DNA of 64,000 nucleotides, from positions 2,790,001-2,854,000 of the forward strand of contig OX419760.1 of assembly GCA_948567375.1 (NCBI GenBank). The letters run 5' to 3'. Under the pieces are notes generated by a model that saw nothing but the letters and a program-made list of their open reading frames with translations, did not search any database and was not told the origin of the DNA. The position numbers and the translations under genes are program-made. Shown here one piece after another: positions 11,401-23,559 of the stretch. Within the stretch, counting starts at the first letter, position 1, and every line of letters begins with the position of its first letter. The DNA is from Lunularia cruciata. Lineage: Eukaryota > Streptophyta > Marchantiopsida > Lunulariales > Lunulariaceae.

Positions 11401-14360
11401 CAAGTGACAATCTATCTCTTCATATTTGCTTCTTCCTATCTCAAAATCGATACTTATCCCGATCCGATGTCTACCTCATCATCGGCTTCCAAACCCGAAT
11501 GATCTTCCTAGTACTTCTCCTTCTTCGGGTATAGCTAATTCCACCAATTCTTTCACTAATTCTACGACTTCTACGCTAGGAACTACAATTGAACTCAGGA
11601 GTGACTTATCTAACTCTCTATCTCTTGACCCACTCTTCTCTACTGTGTCAATTATCAAGTCCGATGACACTTGAATTCCTATTTCTGCGACATCGAGTTT
11701 CTTCTCCACTATCACACTATTGCAAATCTTTTCTAACTCCAAATTGACTAAATCTAGTCTAAGACTAACATTGTTCTATACGTCTAACATTTTCCTATCT
11801 ATGCGTTCTCTCAATTGGATCAACAAGGTGTTCATGTCCACATCCTTGGCTTTTCTCTTCCAAGTTTCCTGCACAAGTAACTTCAACTCATGTAGGCGGG
11901 CTTCTTCCAATCTCCCATCAGCCTCCATGCTTAAGATTGCTCTCAACTTCCTGCAACTTCTCCCACTAATTCCAATGCATATCCTCAAGAGCGCTCTACC
12001 TTCAACTCCTCACGATACATCTTCAACTCGTCTTTGTACTCCGCAGTGAGCATCTTCTTCTCCTCTGCATACTGCATGCTCTACCTTTCCGTGCTCCTGA
12101 CAAGTTCTTGTAATTGTTCCTCTTCTCCTTGCCTGGCTACCAACTCTCTCTGCCATGCTTGATCTTTCAACGCTACACTCTTCTTCAAACTATCCAACTC
12201 CTGCTCCATTACGATGGTCATTGCCTTCAAATGAACATTCTCGATGCGCACATCACTCACTTCCTCCTTCATCTTGCTGAGCCACATCGCCTGTTTCGTT
12301 AATTCTCCGGCTTGCCTCTGCAATTCTTTTTCTTTTACTTTGTAGCTTTCTTGTAACATGGTAAGTGTCTTCTTTGTCAAGCCTTCCTCCCTCCAAAGTC
12401 CTTCCACTTCCTCACTTCTTTGGACTTGTTGCTCCTACAACTCCTTCACTTCACTCATCAAATACATCACTACTTGCAACTCGTTCATCCCCTTCTTGCA
12501 ATCTTGGGGAATTACCTTCCAATGATCCTTCAGTATCTCCAACAAGGGTGTGACCACCTTCGTCAAATACGATATCCCGCCAAAGTTCTCTTCCTCTTCA
12601 TCGCCATCTTTGTCTTGAGTCTTCTCCTCCATCATTGGCTCATTCATCCAAAGTCACGATCTTTGTATCTTCATTGTTTCGGTACTTTCTTCATCTGGGC
12701 CTCTTGAACTCGGCCCTGCGGGATTCTCCTCTTTCTCCTCTGGTCTTGCCTTATTCACCACCATTGCCTAACAAGCCTCACTGACCGCCACCAATTGCTG
12801 AACTTTTGGCTCCCCATTGCTATCGCTATTGCTCCTAGACTCCTCACTTTTTAAGATGAGCTCCTCTTCTTTGGATTCCTCCTCTTGCGACTCGGTTTCT
12901 TCCCCAGACTCCAATCCCGATGATATATCTTTTACAATCTTTGTAGTCTTTAAAATCAGCCGCCGAGTCTTTCTTTGCATGGGAGGTGACCTCGCTTCTT
13001 TGGGTTTGCCATGTTTCTTTGTCTTTGGACTGGTAATTTCTTCGACCTTCCATTGTCCGGTCTTTGAGAAGTATTCATCATTTGCTCAAAGATGCAGCAT
13101 ATACTGACGCTCTTCCTCATCTGCTTCTTGTCGTAAATCCGGATGCATGTGAGACCCCATACAATGACGCTCCTCTTCGGTCAACAAGTTCAATCCAAAG
13201 TAGAAATGTGCTGCAAATGGTGCAAAGTAATGCGGTGGCAAGCCCATTTGCCAATTAACCACCATCTGCCTTGTTCGGTGGTGAAAGCACTTCGCCTAAT
13301 TCACTGGAACTCCTGCAAACATTTGATGGAAGAATACGGCTTGCTGCATGTTCATGTAGGTGGTTTGTTTTGGCTTGAACATGGCCATCATTGCCTCCAC
13401 AATGCTTCTTTGGATTGGATCCTGATAGGACTCCTGCTTGTATCCATTCGTCGTTCTTGGAGCAAAAAATGAGTTGCGGATCTTTGCCATCTCCTCTACA
13501 GCATCACACTTCCAATAAAAGGTGATCCCTGTTGGCTCTCCTGCTTCTCTCCCCAATACTTACCTCCAATCCGACTCAATCCATTGAGCCGGATTGCCTC
13601 TCTTCCCTTCCACCTTGGGACCCTCTTCACAATTACTGGCAGCAATCTCTACCATCACTCCCAGGAAATTGAAATTCCAATTCCATGCTAAAAATGTAAT
13701 ACAAAGTCTAGTCAAGACTTCGATTCTAGCTACTACATCTACCCTTCGGATTGCAAAACCCCGCACCGCCAGCACATTGGCCACCTTCTTTGCCATGATC
13801 TGTTCTCTTGTTCTACGATGCTAGAAGATGAGAGCCTCTCCTGGACGAGACACTCTAACTCCCTCGGGGTTTTGGAAAATCTCACTCTCGATGGGCTTCC
13901 AAACACGCATTACTGCAGGACAACTACTCAAAGGGATTGGAAATTTACTCGGAACATTCAACTTTTCCCTGTGCAGTTGCAATTTTATATTACCCCGAAT
14001 CGTAGTCATTCTTCAATCAATTTCAACTTCAAATTTCTCTCTTCTGTGCAAACCCCGGTCACTATCAAGACATGCTTCTTTTGCCCCCGCTGTTTCTTGA
14101 AATGTACTTTCTTGCCATGTACCAAGGTTGTTAAATGGTCTTTGTCTCTCTTGCGCCTTCCAACCCAAAGACGGTGATCTTTGGACTTTTTCCGTTGTAC
14201 TTCTCTTTTGAGTACCTCTATCATTGGATCCGATGTCATCTTCTTTGGATGTCCTCTGAAGTTAGTTTCGTCCATTCTTTGTCCGCAATTTGACTTTTAG
14301 TGCTTACTTCTTCTCTTAAACACGACTAAACATAGGAAAACAAAAAATGTGGGTACCACA
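11400..14360 (-). mobile_element. Coiled-coil element, copy B (broken protein gene)
   Basis: The minus-strand start is marked by TGTGGTACCCACAT at 14360, shared with copies A and C. The decoded protein begins with a basic region (14275-14006). A globular region follows: AWNWNFNFLGVMVEIAAS and GKRGNPAQWIESDWR near 13700-13560, IRNSFFAPRTTNGYKQESYQ ... AVFFHQMFAG near 13480-13300, then HYFAPFAAHFYFGLNLL. Next come an acidic Ser/Glu-rich linker (13000-12770) and long heptad-rich coiled-coil segments (12650-11780). Stops and frameshifts break it. I do not recognise the family. The architecture could be a Gag-like or additional ORF of a non-autonomous LTR element. Confidence 0.65.
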
Positions 14361-17300
14361 AGTTGTTACTTGGAATCAAGCTCAAGCAATGAGCACTGCT
14401 TCACAAAAATATTGTTTATTAACAACTCTAAAAACTTGCAAATCCAAAATGACAATGCACCTCTTCATATCTGCCTCTTCAAATCTCAATTTTGTTTCTT
14501 ATCCAATCCGATGTCTACTTCTTCCTTGAATTTCAAACCCAATCCCGAAGTAACTTCACCCACTACTCCTCTATCCTCGGGTTTCACAACTCCTAATTCC
14601 TCTACCAAATCTAACAATTCTCTTTCCTGATCATTCCACTAGTAGGTAATCTATCTAACTCCTTATCTCCCGACCCACTCTTCTCTAATGTCTCCAATGG
14701 TAACTCTAAAGACTTCTGCACTCACACTTCATCTACTTCGGGTTTTGCTCTGACATCCTTCCGAAGTTTTTCTATCTCTAATTTGACTAAGTCTTATCTG
14801 ATTGTGATATTGTCTTCTACTTCCAATATCTCCCTATCTACACGAGTTCTTAGATTGATTAGTAAAGCATTCAAGTCTTTGTCCTTTGCATTTCTCCTCC
14901 TCATATCCTGCACCAACAACTTCAACTTGTGCAGCCTCATCTCTTTGATGCGCACACTGGCCTCTGTACTTAGCATTGCATTCATCTTGATCACAATCTC
15001 TTTTAATGGCTCCAATCTCATTTTCCTCTCTTGTTCTCAATCTACAAGCCAATCTTCTCTGTACATTGCCAATTTTGCTTCAAACTCGGCTTTCACAGCT
15101 TCCTTTTCCTTCTCTTTCTACACAATCTTTTCCTCCTAATTGCGAAGTAGCTCTCTCAACCGTTCTTCTTCTCTATACCTCACTGTCAACTCTTGTTGCC
15201 ACAGCTTCTTCTTCTCCTCTACACTCTCCATTACTCTATTGAGCTCTTGTTCTTTCTCTACTACTCTCGCCATAGCATGGATAATTTCTAGTCTTGAATC
15301 AGCAAATTGTTGCTTCAAGATTTCATATTCAGCAAGTTGTCTTTCCTTTGCTATGACATTCTACTCTATTAGTTCCTCCCGATTCCTTGCTTCTCTCCTC
15401 AAATTCTCCAACACTTGATTCTGCACTACTACATCTACTCGTAGTACTTCCTTTTCCTCCTCACCTTGGATTATACTCTTCTTCAATTCTGAGTTCTCTT
15501 CTTCTAATCGTGCTAACACCTACAACACAGTCTTTACCTCCGGACACTTGACTACATCTCCTTCTTCTTGTGCTCTAACTTTACTAATAATGGGCACACA
15601 ACCTCCCGCAAGTACTCCATTCCGCCACTCGGAGTTACCTCAACTTGCGGAGTGATGTCCTTCTTCATCTCTTCTTCACTCGACACTTGCCTTTTGAGCC
15701 ACAGTCACCGTATAGGAATGGATGCTTCACTCCCCAAACTTTCATCCTCCTCTTCTCTTACCTTACTTGGCCCTGCTCCACACTTTGCCTTTTGCCTAGA
15801 ACAAACTCCTCCTTGAATGGTAACTTTCCTTTCTTCCTGCTCTGGCACTTTGTCTTCCAACTTCGAGTTACCTTTCTCCTCCATCTCCATCATGGCTTTC
15901 TCTTCCTCAGGTACTGATGTCATCTCTCCTCCATTTTTGCTATCACTACTTGTGTCTCCACTCTGTAGTGTGAGCTCGGGTTCTTCATCTCTTTCCGAGT
16001 CTTTGGACTTGCACTCGGCTTTGCCTTCCAATTCTTCCTCCAACAATGCGATTACTACCATACATTTCCTCGGGTTTACTCTTCTAGCCTTTAGAGGTCT
16101 TACTTTCTTGATGTCTTCTTCTTCTCCTTGTCAACTCCTCTTCTTTGACTTTGGAGTACTCATGTCTAACTGCACACTCTTCCCTGTCTACGCGTAGTAC
16201 TCATCGCTGCTCTTGATCTGAAGAATGTATTGTTGCTCCTCCGCATCAACATCCTTTCTTAAGTCGGGATGGAAATGCGACACCATCCTATTGTGCTCTG
16301 CCACATTGAGCAAGTTTAGCTCCATATAGAAATGAGCTGCAAATGGCACAATGTAATACGGATGTGATTTATCCTACAAATTCCATACCATCTGTCTTGT
16401 TCTCCCATGAAAACACTTCGCCCAATTAATAGGCTCTCCTGCAAACATCTTATGGAAGAACATTGCTTGGTGCTTCATCACATAAGTCTTTCTCTCTGGC
16501 TTCAAGATTGCCATTAGAGCACTCACAATCCCTTGCTTGATAGGATCCTTGTAACTCTCTACTTTGTAACCATTCTTTGTGTGCTTTAAAGAGAAAGCAT
16601 CTCTCACCTCATGCTACTTCTCCCTTCCCTAAGAACGTGGCACCATGCTCCACGCTTGTTTCTCTTCTGAGTACTAACCTCCAATCCGACTCTATCCAGC
16701 AAGCCGGATTACCTCTCTTCCCCTCTTCCTCGGGGCCATTGAGACATCTACTCTTGATGATCTCAGTCATGAACCTTGGAAAGCTTACATTCCAGTTCCA
16801 CGCCAAGAATGTGATCCAAAGTCTGCTCAAGACTTCAATTCTTACGATCACATCTAACCTCCAAATCGCATGATTTCTCATTGCAAATTTGGAGTTCTTC
16901 TTCCCTCCTTCCATCTTTCTCTCTTCCACTCTGGGCTAGGGACTATTCTTCCTACTGATTCTCATATGAGCTCTCTCAAATTCTTCTCTACACACCAATA
17001 CGTCCTCAACTCTACTCCCTTCCTACAATCTCCTACAGGCTGACTTCTTAACGGCAAAGGAAAATTGCTTGTTATCACTTCATCTTTAGCCTGATTTTTT
17101 TAGAGTCCCGCCTTCTTCATCTTTCTTCAATTTGAGTTTCTACCAAGAAATCACACCTCCTGCATGCTCCAATCATTGTCAAGTGTCCTTCACGTGTATG
17201 ACCGCCATTTTTGAACTGTCCTTTCTTGAATGTATCGCCTCAAAGGAAAGTTCTTATATTGTCCTTGCCTTGCATTGAGCACCCCCGCTGCAAAGACTTC

Positions 17301-17486
17301 TTACTTTGGGTTGTATGCTGACAGGGCAATTCCAAGTACTTTTCCTTATGACCTAAAGCCATGTTATCTTGGGTTTCATCCCGAGGACACTTTTCTTTGC
17401 CTTCTTTGGCCATATAGGCGCAATTTGACTTCTCTATACACTTCTTCTTCCACATTTCAAAAAATACAAAAAATGTGGGTACCACA
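14361..17486 (-). mobile_element. Coiled-coil element, copy A (broken protein gene), head-to-tail with copy B
   Basis: It starts at 17486 (minus) with TGTGGTACCCACAT, inside the RT of the surrounding chromovirus. The same protein blocks appear as in copy B: AWNWNVSFPRFMTEIIKS and KRGNPACWIESDWR (16860-16680), KHTKNGYKVESYKDPIKQGI ... MFFHKMFAGEPINWAKCFH (16590-16400), the HPDLRKD.DAEEQQYI block (near 16250), an acidic linker (16060-15705) and coiled coil (15418-14790). It lacks most of the 3' region seen in copies B and C and runs straight into copy B. Stops and frame changes make it inactive. Function unknown. Confidence 0.65.
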
Positions 17487-19937
17487 CATCCTTTGGGGTA
17501 GGCAAATCACTAATGGCCTTGATTTTCTACTCTTCTATCTTGATCTCCTTTGATGAGCTCTTATGATCCAAAAAGGTAACTTCCTTTTACCAAAAGATAC
17601 ACTTGGACTTCTTGCAATAAAACTTCCATTGACACAGTCGTCTTAGGACTTCTTGCCCATGATTTATGTGTTTTGCCTTGTCTTGCTATAGATTAAAATA
17701 AAATCCAAGAACACCACCACATACCAATTCAATAGCCCATCCAACACCCAATGCATCTGATCCATGAAGATTATCAATGCATTAGTGAGCCCAAAAGGTA
17801 GAACTCTCCATTCAAAATGCCCATACCTTATGCAAAAGGTAGTCTTTTGCACATTCTCTCTATCAACGGGAATTTTCCAATAACCACTTTAATGATCCAA
17901 CTTGGAGAAATACTATACTCCACTTAATTGATCTAGCAAATCATCAATTTGAGATAAGGGATATATATTCTTCATTGTTTGTTTATTGAGGCCATAATAA
18001 TCAATACAAAAGTGAAGTCCTCCAAAATTCTTTGGTATAGATAGTATTGATTTTCCTCAAGGAGATGTACTATGTCATATGAAATCTTTCTCCAACAACT
18101 CTATAAGTGTTGTTTGAAGCTCTCCCAACTCCTTTGGTGAGAGTTGATAGATTTGTATACTCATTGGATTACTTCCTAGTAATATCTTAATCTTGGAAGG
18201 TATATCATGATTAGAAGGTAACCCCTTTGGCAAATCATCCAAAAACACATCTGCTAACTCTTGAACTATATGATCAACCATTGCTTGCTTTATGGTTGCT
18301 TTATTGATAAACTTCTCATCTTAGGAACAATTATTCTTAAGTGTCTTACTCAAAGGTGCTAGATAACCTTATCAATAATTCTTACCATGGTGTTGTACTT
18401 AAATTTATCATTGGATCCAATCAAATTGAACCTTATAATGTTCAATTCAATACAACCCTAAAACAATATCATAGTATAAAGGTGCCATTACAAATTTCAC
18501 ACACTCCAAATACTCCTTCCAAATCTTGAATATAAAAAGATGTGAGGTATAGAATGTAGATCCCGTTCTACCATCTACCATTATGAATCTATTTCCAATT
18601 ACTAGCTTGATAAGAATACCTAATTCTTTTTTAATTATATGGACATGGAATACTCCAAACTTCTAAAATTAACCAAAATCCTGTAACCATAATCAGATAG
18701 CATATCTTGTAAGTGAAACAAACTTGCATAGGTTGAACCTTCAATCTCATTAGAACTAATCAAGTTCCTAATAGGTTTTAGGGTTTAGGGTTTAGGGCTC
18801 AAACTCTCATATCAAGATTCTTTGTTTCCTTGACCATCATGTTCCACAAACTCCTTTTGGGCAATTTTTCAAGATCACCCATTCTTGAGTGTGCATTCAA
18901 CAATGTGATATCCAATTTGGTGATAAGAAAAGCAACTACCATTTTATCACAATCTTTCTTTATTTAGAATACTAAGTGGTCTACATTGGATGGTATCAAT
19001 CTCCATTAGTGCTAGTTCCTCCACTTGTATGTAATGTATTGGCAGGTTTTGTGAAGGTTGAGGGTAAACAAATTATCATCCAATAATAAATAGACCAAGT
19101 TGTCATAACCAAGGAATCAAAGTGCTTAGCCAATTTCATGGCTTCCTCCAAGTGTTTGAGCTCCCACAAGGTCACTTCAAATTTGGTGCATGACTTCACA
19201 CCCTCATAAATTGATCCAGAGCTTCACTTTCTAGTATACCTAGAATTTTCATTACGGTGTTCTAGAATTGAGTGATATAACTTCTCATAGACCCAATTGA
19301 CTTCAATTTTGCCAATCTATCTTGTTTAGATCATGTAACATTTATAGCTTGGAATCTCCTAATTATTGTGCTCTTGAATTCTTCCCATGTTGAGATTACT
19401 ACAACAAACTATTATTTGGCTTGCTCTACTTAACATTGCAACCATAGTTTTGCCAATCCATCCAATTGGCTTGAAGCTAAGAGAATTTATCTCGGTTCAT
19501 CTTGAAGATTTGTAGTTTCAAAATAACATTTATAATCAACACAAAATTCTTCACTATGCTCAAGATATTTTTGCCTTCAAATACCTTGGGCTTTGGAGAT
19601 TGGATTCACTCTTCTACTTCTCAAAATGGTGCGCTCTCTACATGTTCTTGTCATTGATGGTCTCTTTCTTCCAACAATCGAGTAAGGTGCTCAATTTATT
19701 ACTGCATACTTTAGGTAATGATAACTTTAGGTATTGTCCATAAGTTACAATCAAAAGTATCAAAGGTTCATCAAACAAGGTGATTGCATTTAGAAAATTT
19801 TGCCCAAAGCATGAAATGATGAATTGCACAAAATGATGCTTGGATAATAATACATGGATACAAAAATCCCAATGGTTTGGGAGAAATGGATTTGATAGTT
19901 CATAAATTCCATCATCCCATTTTTGCTTTGATACCAA
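17487..19937 (-). pseudogene. Gag, protease and reverse transcriptase part of the split chromovirus
   Basis: The minus strand gives a PBS reading TTGGTATCAAAGC at 19937-19925, as used by plant elements primed by initiator tRNA-Met. Gag remnants follow (about 19700-18900, including FEVTLWELKHLEEAMKLAKH). Then come a protease remnant (18620-18380) and RT with the N-terminal KELGELQTTLIELLEKDFI (near 18160-18100) and TTFCIRYGHFEWRVLPFGLT followed by NA, near 17850-17760. RT ends at 17487, where copy A of the coiled-coil element begins. Stops are frequent. Confidence 0.75.
18777..18797 (+). repeat. Interstitial telomere-type repeat (TTTAGGG)3
   Basis: Three exact units of the common plant telomere repeat TTTAGGG lie inside the decayed Gag/protease region of the chromovirus. 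The tract is too short to be a former telomere end. It may mark a repair event, or be chance in AT-rich DNA. Confidence 0.85.
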
Positions 19938-20424
19938 TATAAAATACCAAGGAAAGAAACACAAGATTGAAAGATCACATTTGGACTCTTGAATGAAAGA
20001 AACTCCAAATGCCTAGCATGAGCTTGGGCTTTGGTATTTATAGATAACATGCAAGGCTCTTGAGAAACTTCTTAAAAAGTTTCCTACAAGCCTCCTTCTT
20101 AGAGTGCAAGCTAAGATAATCAAGAAACTTTTCAAGAAGCTTTCTTCTAGAAGCTACCTATTTGGCATGCAAGTTAAGCTAGTTGGGAAGCTTCCCAAGA
20201 AGTTTCCTTCTAAAACCCACCTACTTGGCATGCAAGCTAAGCTAGCCAGTTAGCTTCCCAAGAAGTCACCACTTGGTATTTCCCATTACACATTACTCAA
20301 TACTTGGAAGTTACCAAGTAGCTTTCTAGATGCTTCTACAATATTCTTATAATCCTCGGCTAATTTTGCTTATATTCTATTTTTTAATCTCGACTAACTC
20401 ATCTATAAGCTCCATATCATTATA
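19938..20424 (-). repeat. 5' LTR of the 7960-20424 chromovirus
   Basis: Same layout as 7960-8445 in the same orientation, followed on the minus strand by the tRNA-Met-type PBS. The LTR edges are slightly decayed (expected TG...CA reads TA...TA). It contains 'ttggtatttatag', a probable TATA region. Confidence 0.75.
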
Positions 20425-20830
20425 GCCAAACATAGGTTATAGATTGCTTAAAATTGATAGAAACAATATGTAGATACACATCATAAAAACATGGAGTTTA
20501 GGATTGGGTATCAAGTCTTGTTTTCCACAACCAACCTTGCATTATTTGTCCTTTGTAAGCTCAAACCTCAATTTATTGAGCCTTTTCCCATCCTTCATTG
20601 AATCAATATAGTGGCCTTTCATCTCAAATTATTGCCACACATGAAGATCCATCCAATGTTCCATGTTTCCAAATTATGTAGATATGCATCCTTACTAACC
20701 ACTTTCCTTCCATACAAGAAATTAGACCTTGTCCAACACTCATTGATATGAAATTACTCCTAATTCATTAATGAGTGTTGAAATCATATGGTTATTACTG
20801 CATCTATGGACGTGCTACATCTATGTTGAT
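20425..20830. other. Unassigned stretch between two chromovirus blocks
   Basis: No open frame or domain is visible. It carries one copy of a short motif 'ccttgtccaacactcattga' (near 20730) that recurs at 21091-21165. It should include the continuation of the target into which the 7960-20424 element jumped. Confidence 0.4.
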
Positions 20831-21480
20831 TTCTTCCTTAATTATGAGCAAGATCCATTTGTTCTAGATTCTCTTCTTTCTCCTTAGCCATCTAAGATCT
20901 TGCATTTTTCCATCTTCTTATCTATGTTATCCAAATTCCTATACCAAGTAAAGTCTCATTTTCTTGTTGCTCAAAGTTAGCAAAAGCAATATGTTGATAA
21001 AAATTATTGTAATCATACCTTTCAACTCAATTAAGGTCATGATTTCTTCCAATAACCTTCCAACCCCATTTGACACCCAAGTCCATAAAACCTTGTCCAA
21101 CAATCATTGACCTTGTCCATAAAACCTTGTCCAACACTCATTGACCTTATCCAACACTCATTGATAAATTAGGAGTAGTTTCATATCAATGGAACTTTAC
21201 TCATCTAATTAGGAGTAATTTTATGGACTTGGGTGTCAAGTGGGGGTGGAAGGTTATTGGAAGAAATCATGACCTTATCATTGAGTTGAAAGGTTTGATT
21301 ACAATAATGTTTATCAATATATTGCTTTTGCTAACTTTGAGCAACAAGAAAATGAGACTTTGCTTGGTGTAGGGATTTGGATAACATAGATAAGAAGATT
21401 CAAAAATGCAAGATCTTAGATGGCTAAGGAGCAAGAAGAGAATCTAGAACAAATGGATCTTGCCCATAATTAAGGAAGAA
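20831..21480. repeat. Large inverted repeat, arms about 260 bp, spacer 128 bp
   Basis: The left arm 20831-21090 (plus) and right arm 21219-21480 (minus) are nearly identical when one is reverse-complemented, from 'ttcttccttaatta' at the outside to 'acacccaagtccataaaa' at the inside. Both arms encode the same decayed integrase C-terminal region ('HFLVAQS..KQYVD'). The right arm belongs to the minus-strand chromovirus that continues to the right. The spacer holds several copies of 'ccttgtccaacactcattga'. Confidence 0.8.
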
Positions 21481-23559
21481 GGGAGAAAAACCAATACTTG
21501 CCTACTTGTAATTATTGTAAGAAAACTCAATAAGGACAAGACAAGTATCCCAATCAATGTGGTAAACATTGCCAAAGGCATGTAGCATCTCCTCCAAAGT
21601 TCAATTTGCTTATTTTTTTTCTCCATCAATTTGAGGATGATAAATTATAGATAACAAAAGCTTTTACCAAGGAGCTTAAAAAAGTGCTTGCCAAAATTTA
21701 CTAGTAAAGCAATGATCTTGATCAAAGATGAGAACACTTGGCATCCCAAGGTGCTTGAAGATGGTATCAAAGTAAATTTAGGCCAATGTTGGAGCATCAA
21801 TTGTATCCATGGTAGGTGCTAGATGAATCTGCTTGTTGAGCTTATCAACAAACACTATGATGGCTATATCACCCCATTCTGTCTTTGGCAAGGATGTGAT
21901 GAAGTCTAAGCTTCCATGTTCCTAATGGGTAGATGGAATTGGTAGTGGTTGAAGGATTCCACTCAATTTTTGGTAACTAGCTTTGTTGCATTGGCAACTC
22001 TCAAAAGATCATACAAACTCTCAAACCTCTCATGTTATGTTGGGAAACCACCACCAATGTTTTATGGTATCCAAAGTCTTGTCCACACCCATGTGACCAG
22101 CAATTGATGAATCAAGGCCACTTGAAGCCATACAAGTTGTAGATCACCTTTGGTCTAAAACATAAATCTGGTTCTCATAGAATAGAAGGCTTTCCTTGAT
22201 GAAGAAAATGGTGTATTCCTTGTTGTGTACTACAAAATGACCTTTTACCAACTAAAAGAAGGAGTCTTGTTGTAAAGCAATCTTAAACTCAATTTGGACT
22301 TTCAAGTTGATTGACATTATCATAATTGCCCTTATTATGATAGATTAAGGAAGAGTCTTCACATTAGGTTGTCATGATAGGGCATTGGGAATCTCATGGG
22401 ACTTGTCAAGTTAAGCTTGATATCAATCAATTTTAGTTGTTCTTCCCATCAATGATATTGAATTTGCATATCCTCCAAATCTAAGGTTTGCAACAAAAGT
22501 TTGTGATCAATTTGCACGATCATTTGTTTCTCTAAAAGATAATATCTCCATACCTTTATGGCATAGAAAATTGTTAGTTGGTCTTGATCTTGAGCAAAGT
22601 AATTCTTTTTTGTAGTATTTAGTTAGTGAGACACAAAGGTCATGGGATGTAAACCATTTGGAAATTTTTACTACAACACAATTTTGATGGCAAAGTTAGT
22701 AGCATCAATATCAACCACACAAGGTAGTTGAGGATCATATGATTGGAGGATGGGTCATGAAGACACCATATGCTTCATTTTCTTTAATAATTTGTTTCTT
22801 GGTGGTCCACTAAAAGCTTGATTTCTTCTACAAGAGATAGGTCAACAATACGGCCACATGAACATAATAATGGATGAATTTTCAATAAAAACTTGCTAAT
22901 CCATGAAATGCTTACACTTTTGTGGCATCCTTAAGAGTAGGCCAATTGGAAATGGCCTTGATTTTTTCCTCTTTTGTCTTGATCCCTCTTATGAGACCTA
23001 TGACCCAAGAAGGTAACTTCCTTTTGCCAAAAGGCACATTTCAACTTCTTGTAATAAAACTTCTATTAGTTGAGTCATCTTTGGACTTCTTGTATTATGC
23101 CTTCATCTTATTGTAGATTAAACTATTATCCAAGAACACCACCATGTATTGATCCAATAGCCTATCCAACACCCAATGCATTTGATCCATGAAAATTGTT
23201 GAAGCATTAGTTAGCCAAAAAGGTAAAACTTTCCACTTAAAATGCACATTCCTTGTGAAAAAAGTAGTCTTTTGCACACTTAGTCTATCATTGAGAATCT
23301 ACCAATAACCTAATCAAAGATCCAATTTAGAGAAGTATTATGCTTCACTTAATTGATCCAACAAGTCATCAATTTGATGCAAGGGACATTATTCATGGTT
23401 TTTTTAAAGCCATAATAATCAATATAGAATTGAAGTCCTCCATCCTTCTTTAGTACAAAAAGTATTGATGCTTCCCAAGAAGATGTGCTTTGTTGTATGA
23501 AATCTTTCTTCAACAACTATGTTATTGTTGTTTGAAGCTCTTCTAACTCCTTTGGTGAG

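Larger units (their letters stand above)
7960..20424 (-). mobile_element. Chromovirus (Ty3/gypsy with chromodomain), LTR to LTR, split by a nested insertion
   Basis: Both ends carry related LTRs of about 486 bp (7960-8445 and 19938-20424) in minus orientation. Inside, the order on the minus strand is PBS (19925-19937), Gag, protease, RT (to 17487), then an interruption, then RNase H (about 10283-9950), integrase (9900-8800) and chromodomain (8760-8500). The 5 bases outside the LTRs are ACCAA (7955-7959) and GCCAA (20425-20429), an imperfect target-site duplication. This supports one original insertion rather than two fragments. Compared with the related copy at 23560-29170, roughly 275 bp between the RT end and RNase H are missing at the interruption. 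All domains carry stops. Confidence 0.75.

Noticed and set aside
12844-13053. Small basic frames opposite or beside the coiled-coil ORFs
   Set aside because: Frame shadows of the acidic linker. Charge patterns come from the same repetitive codons read in another frame.
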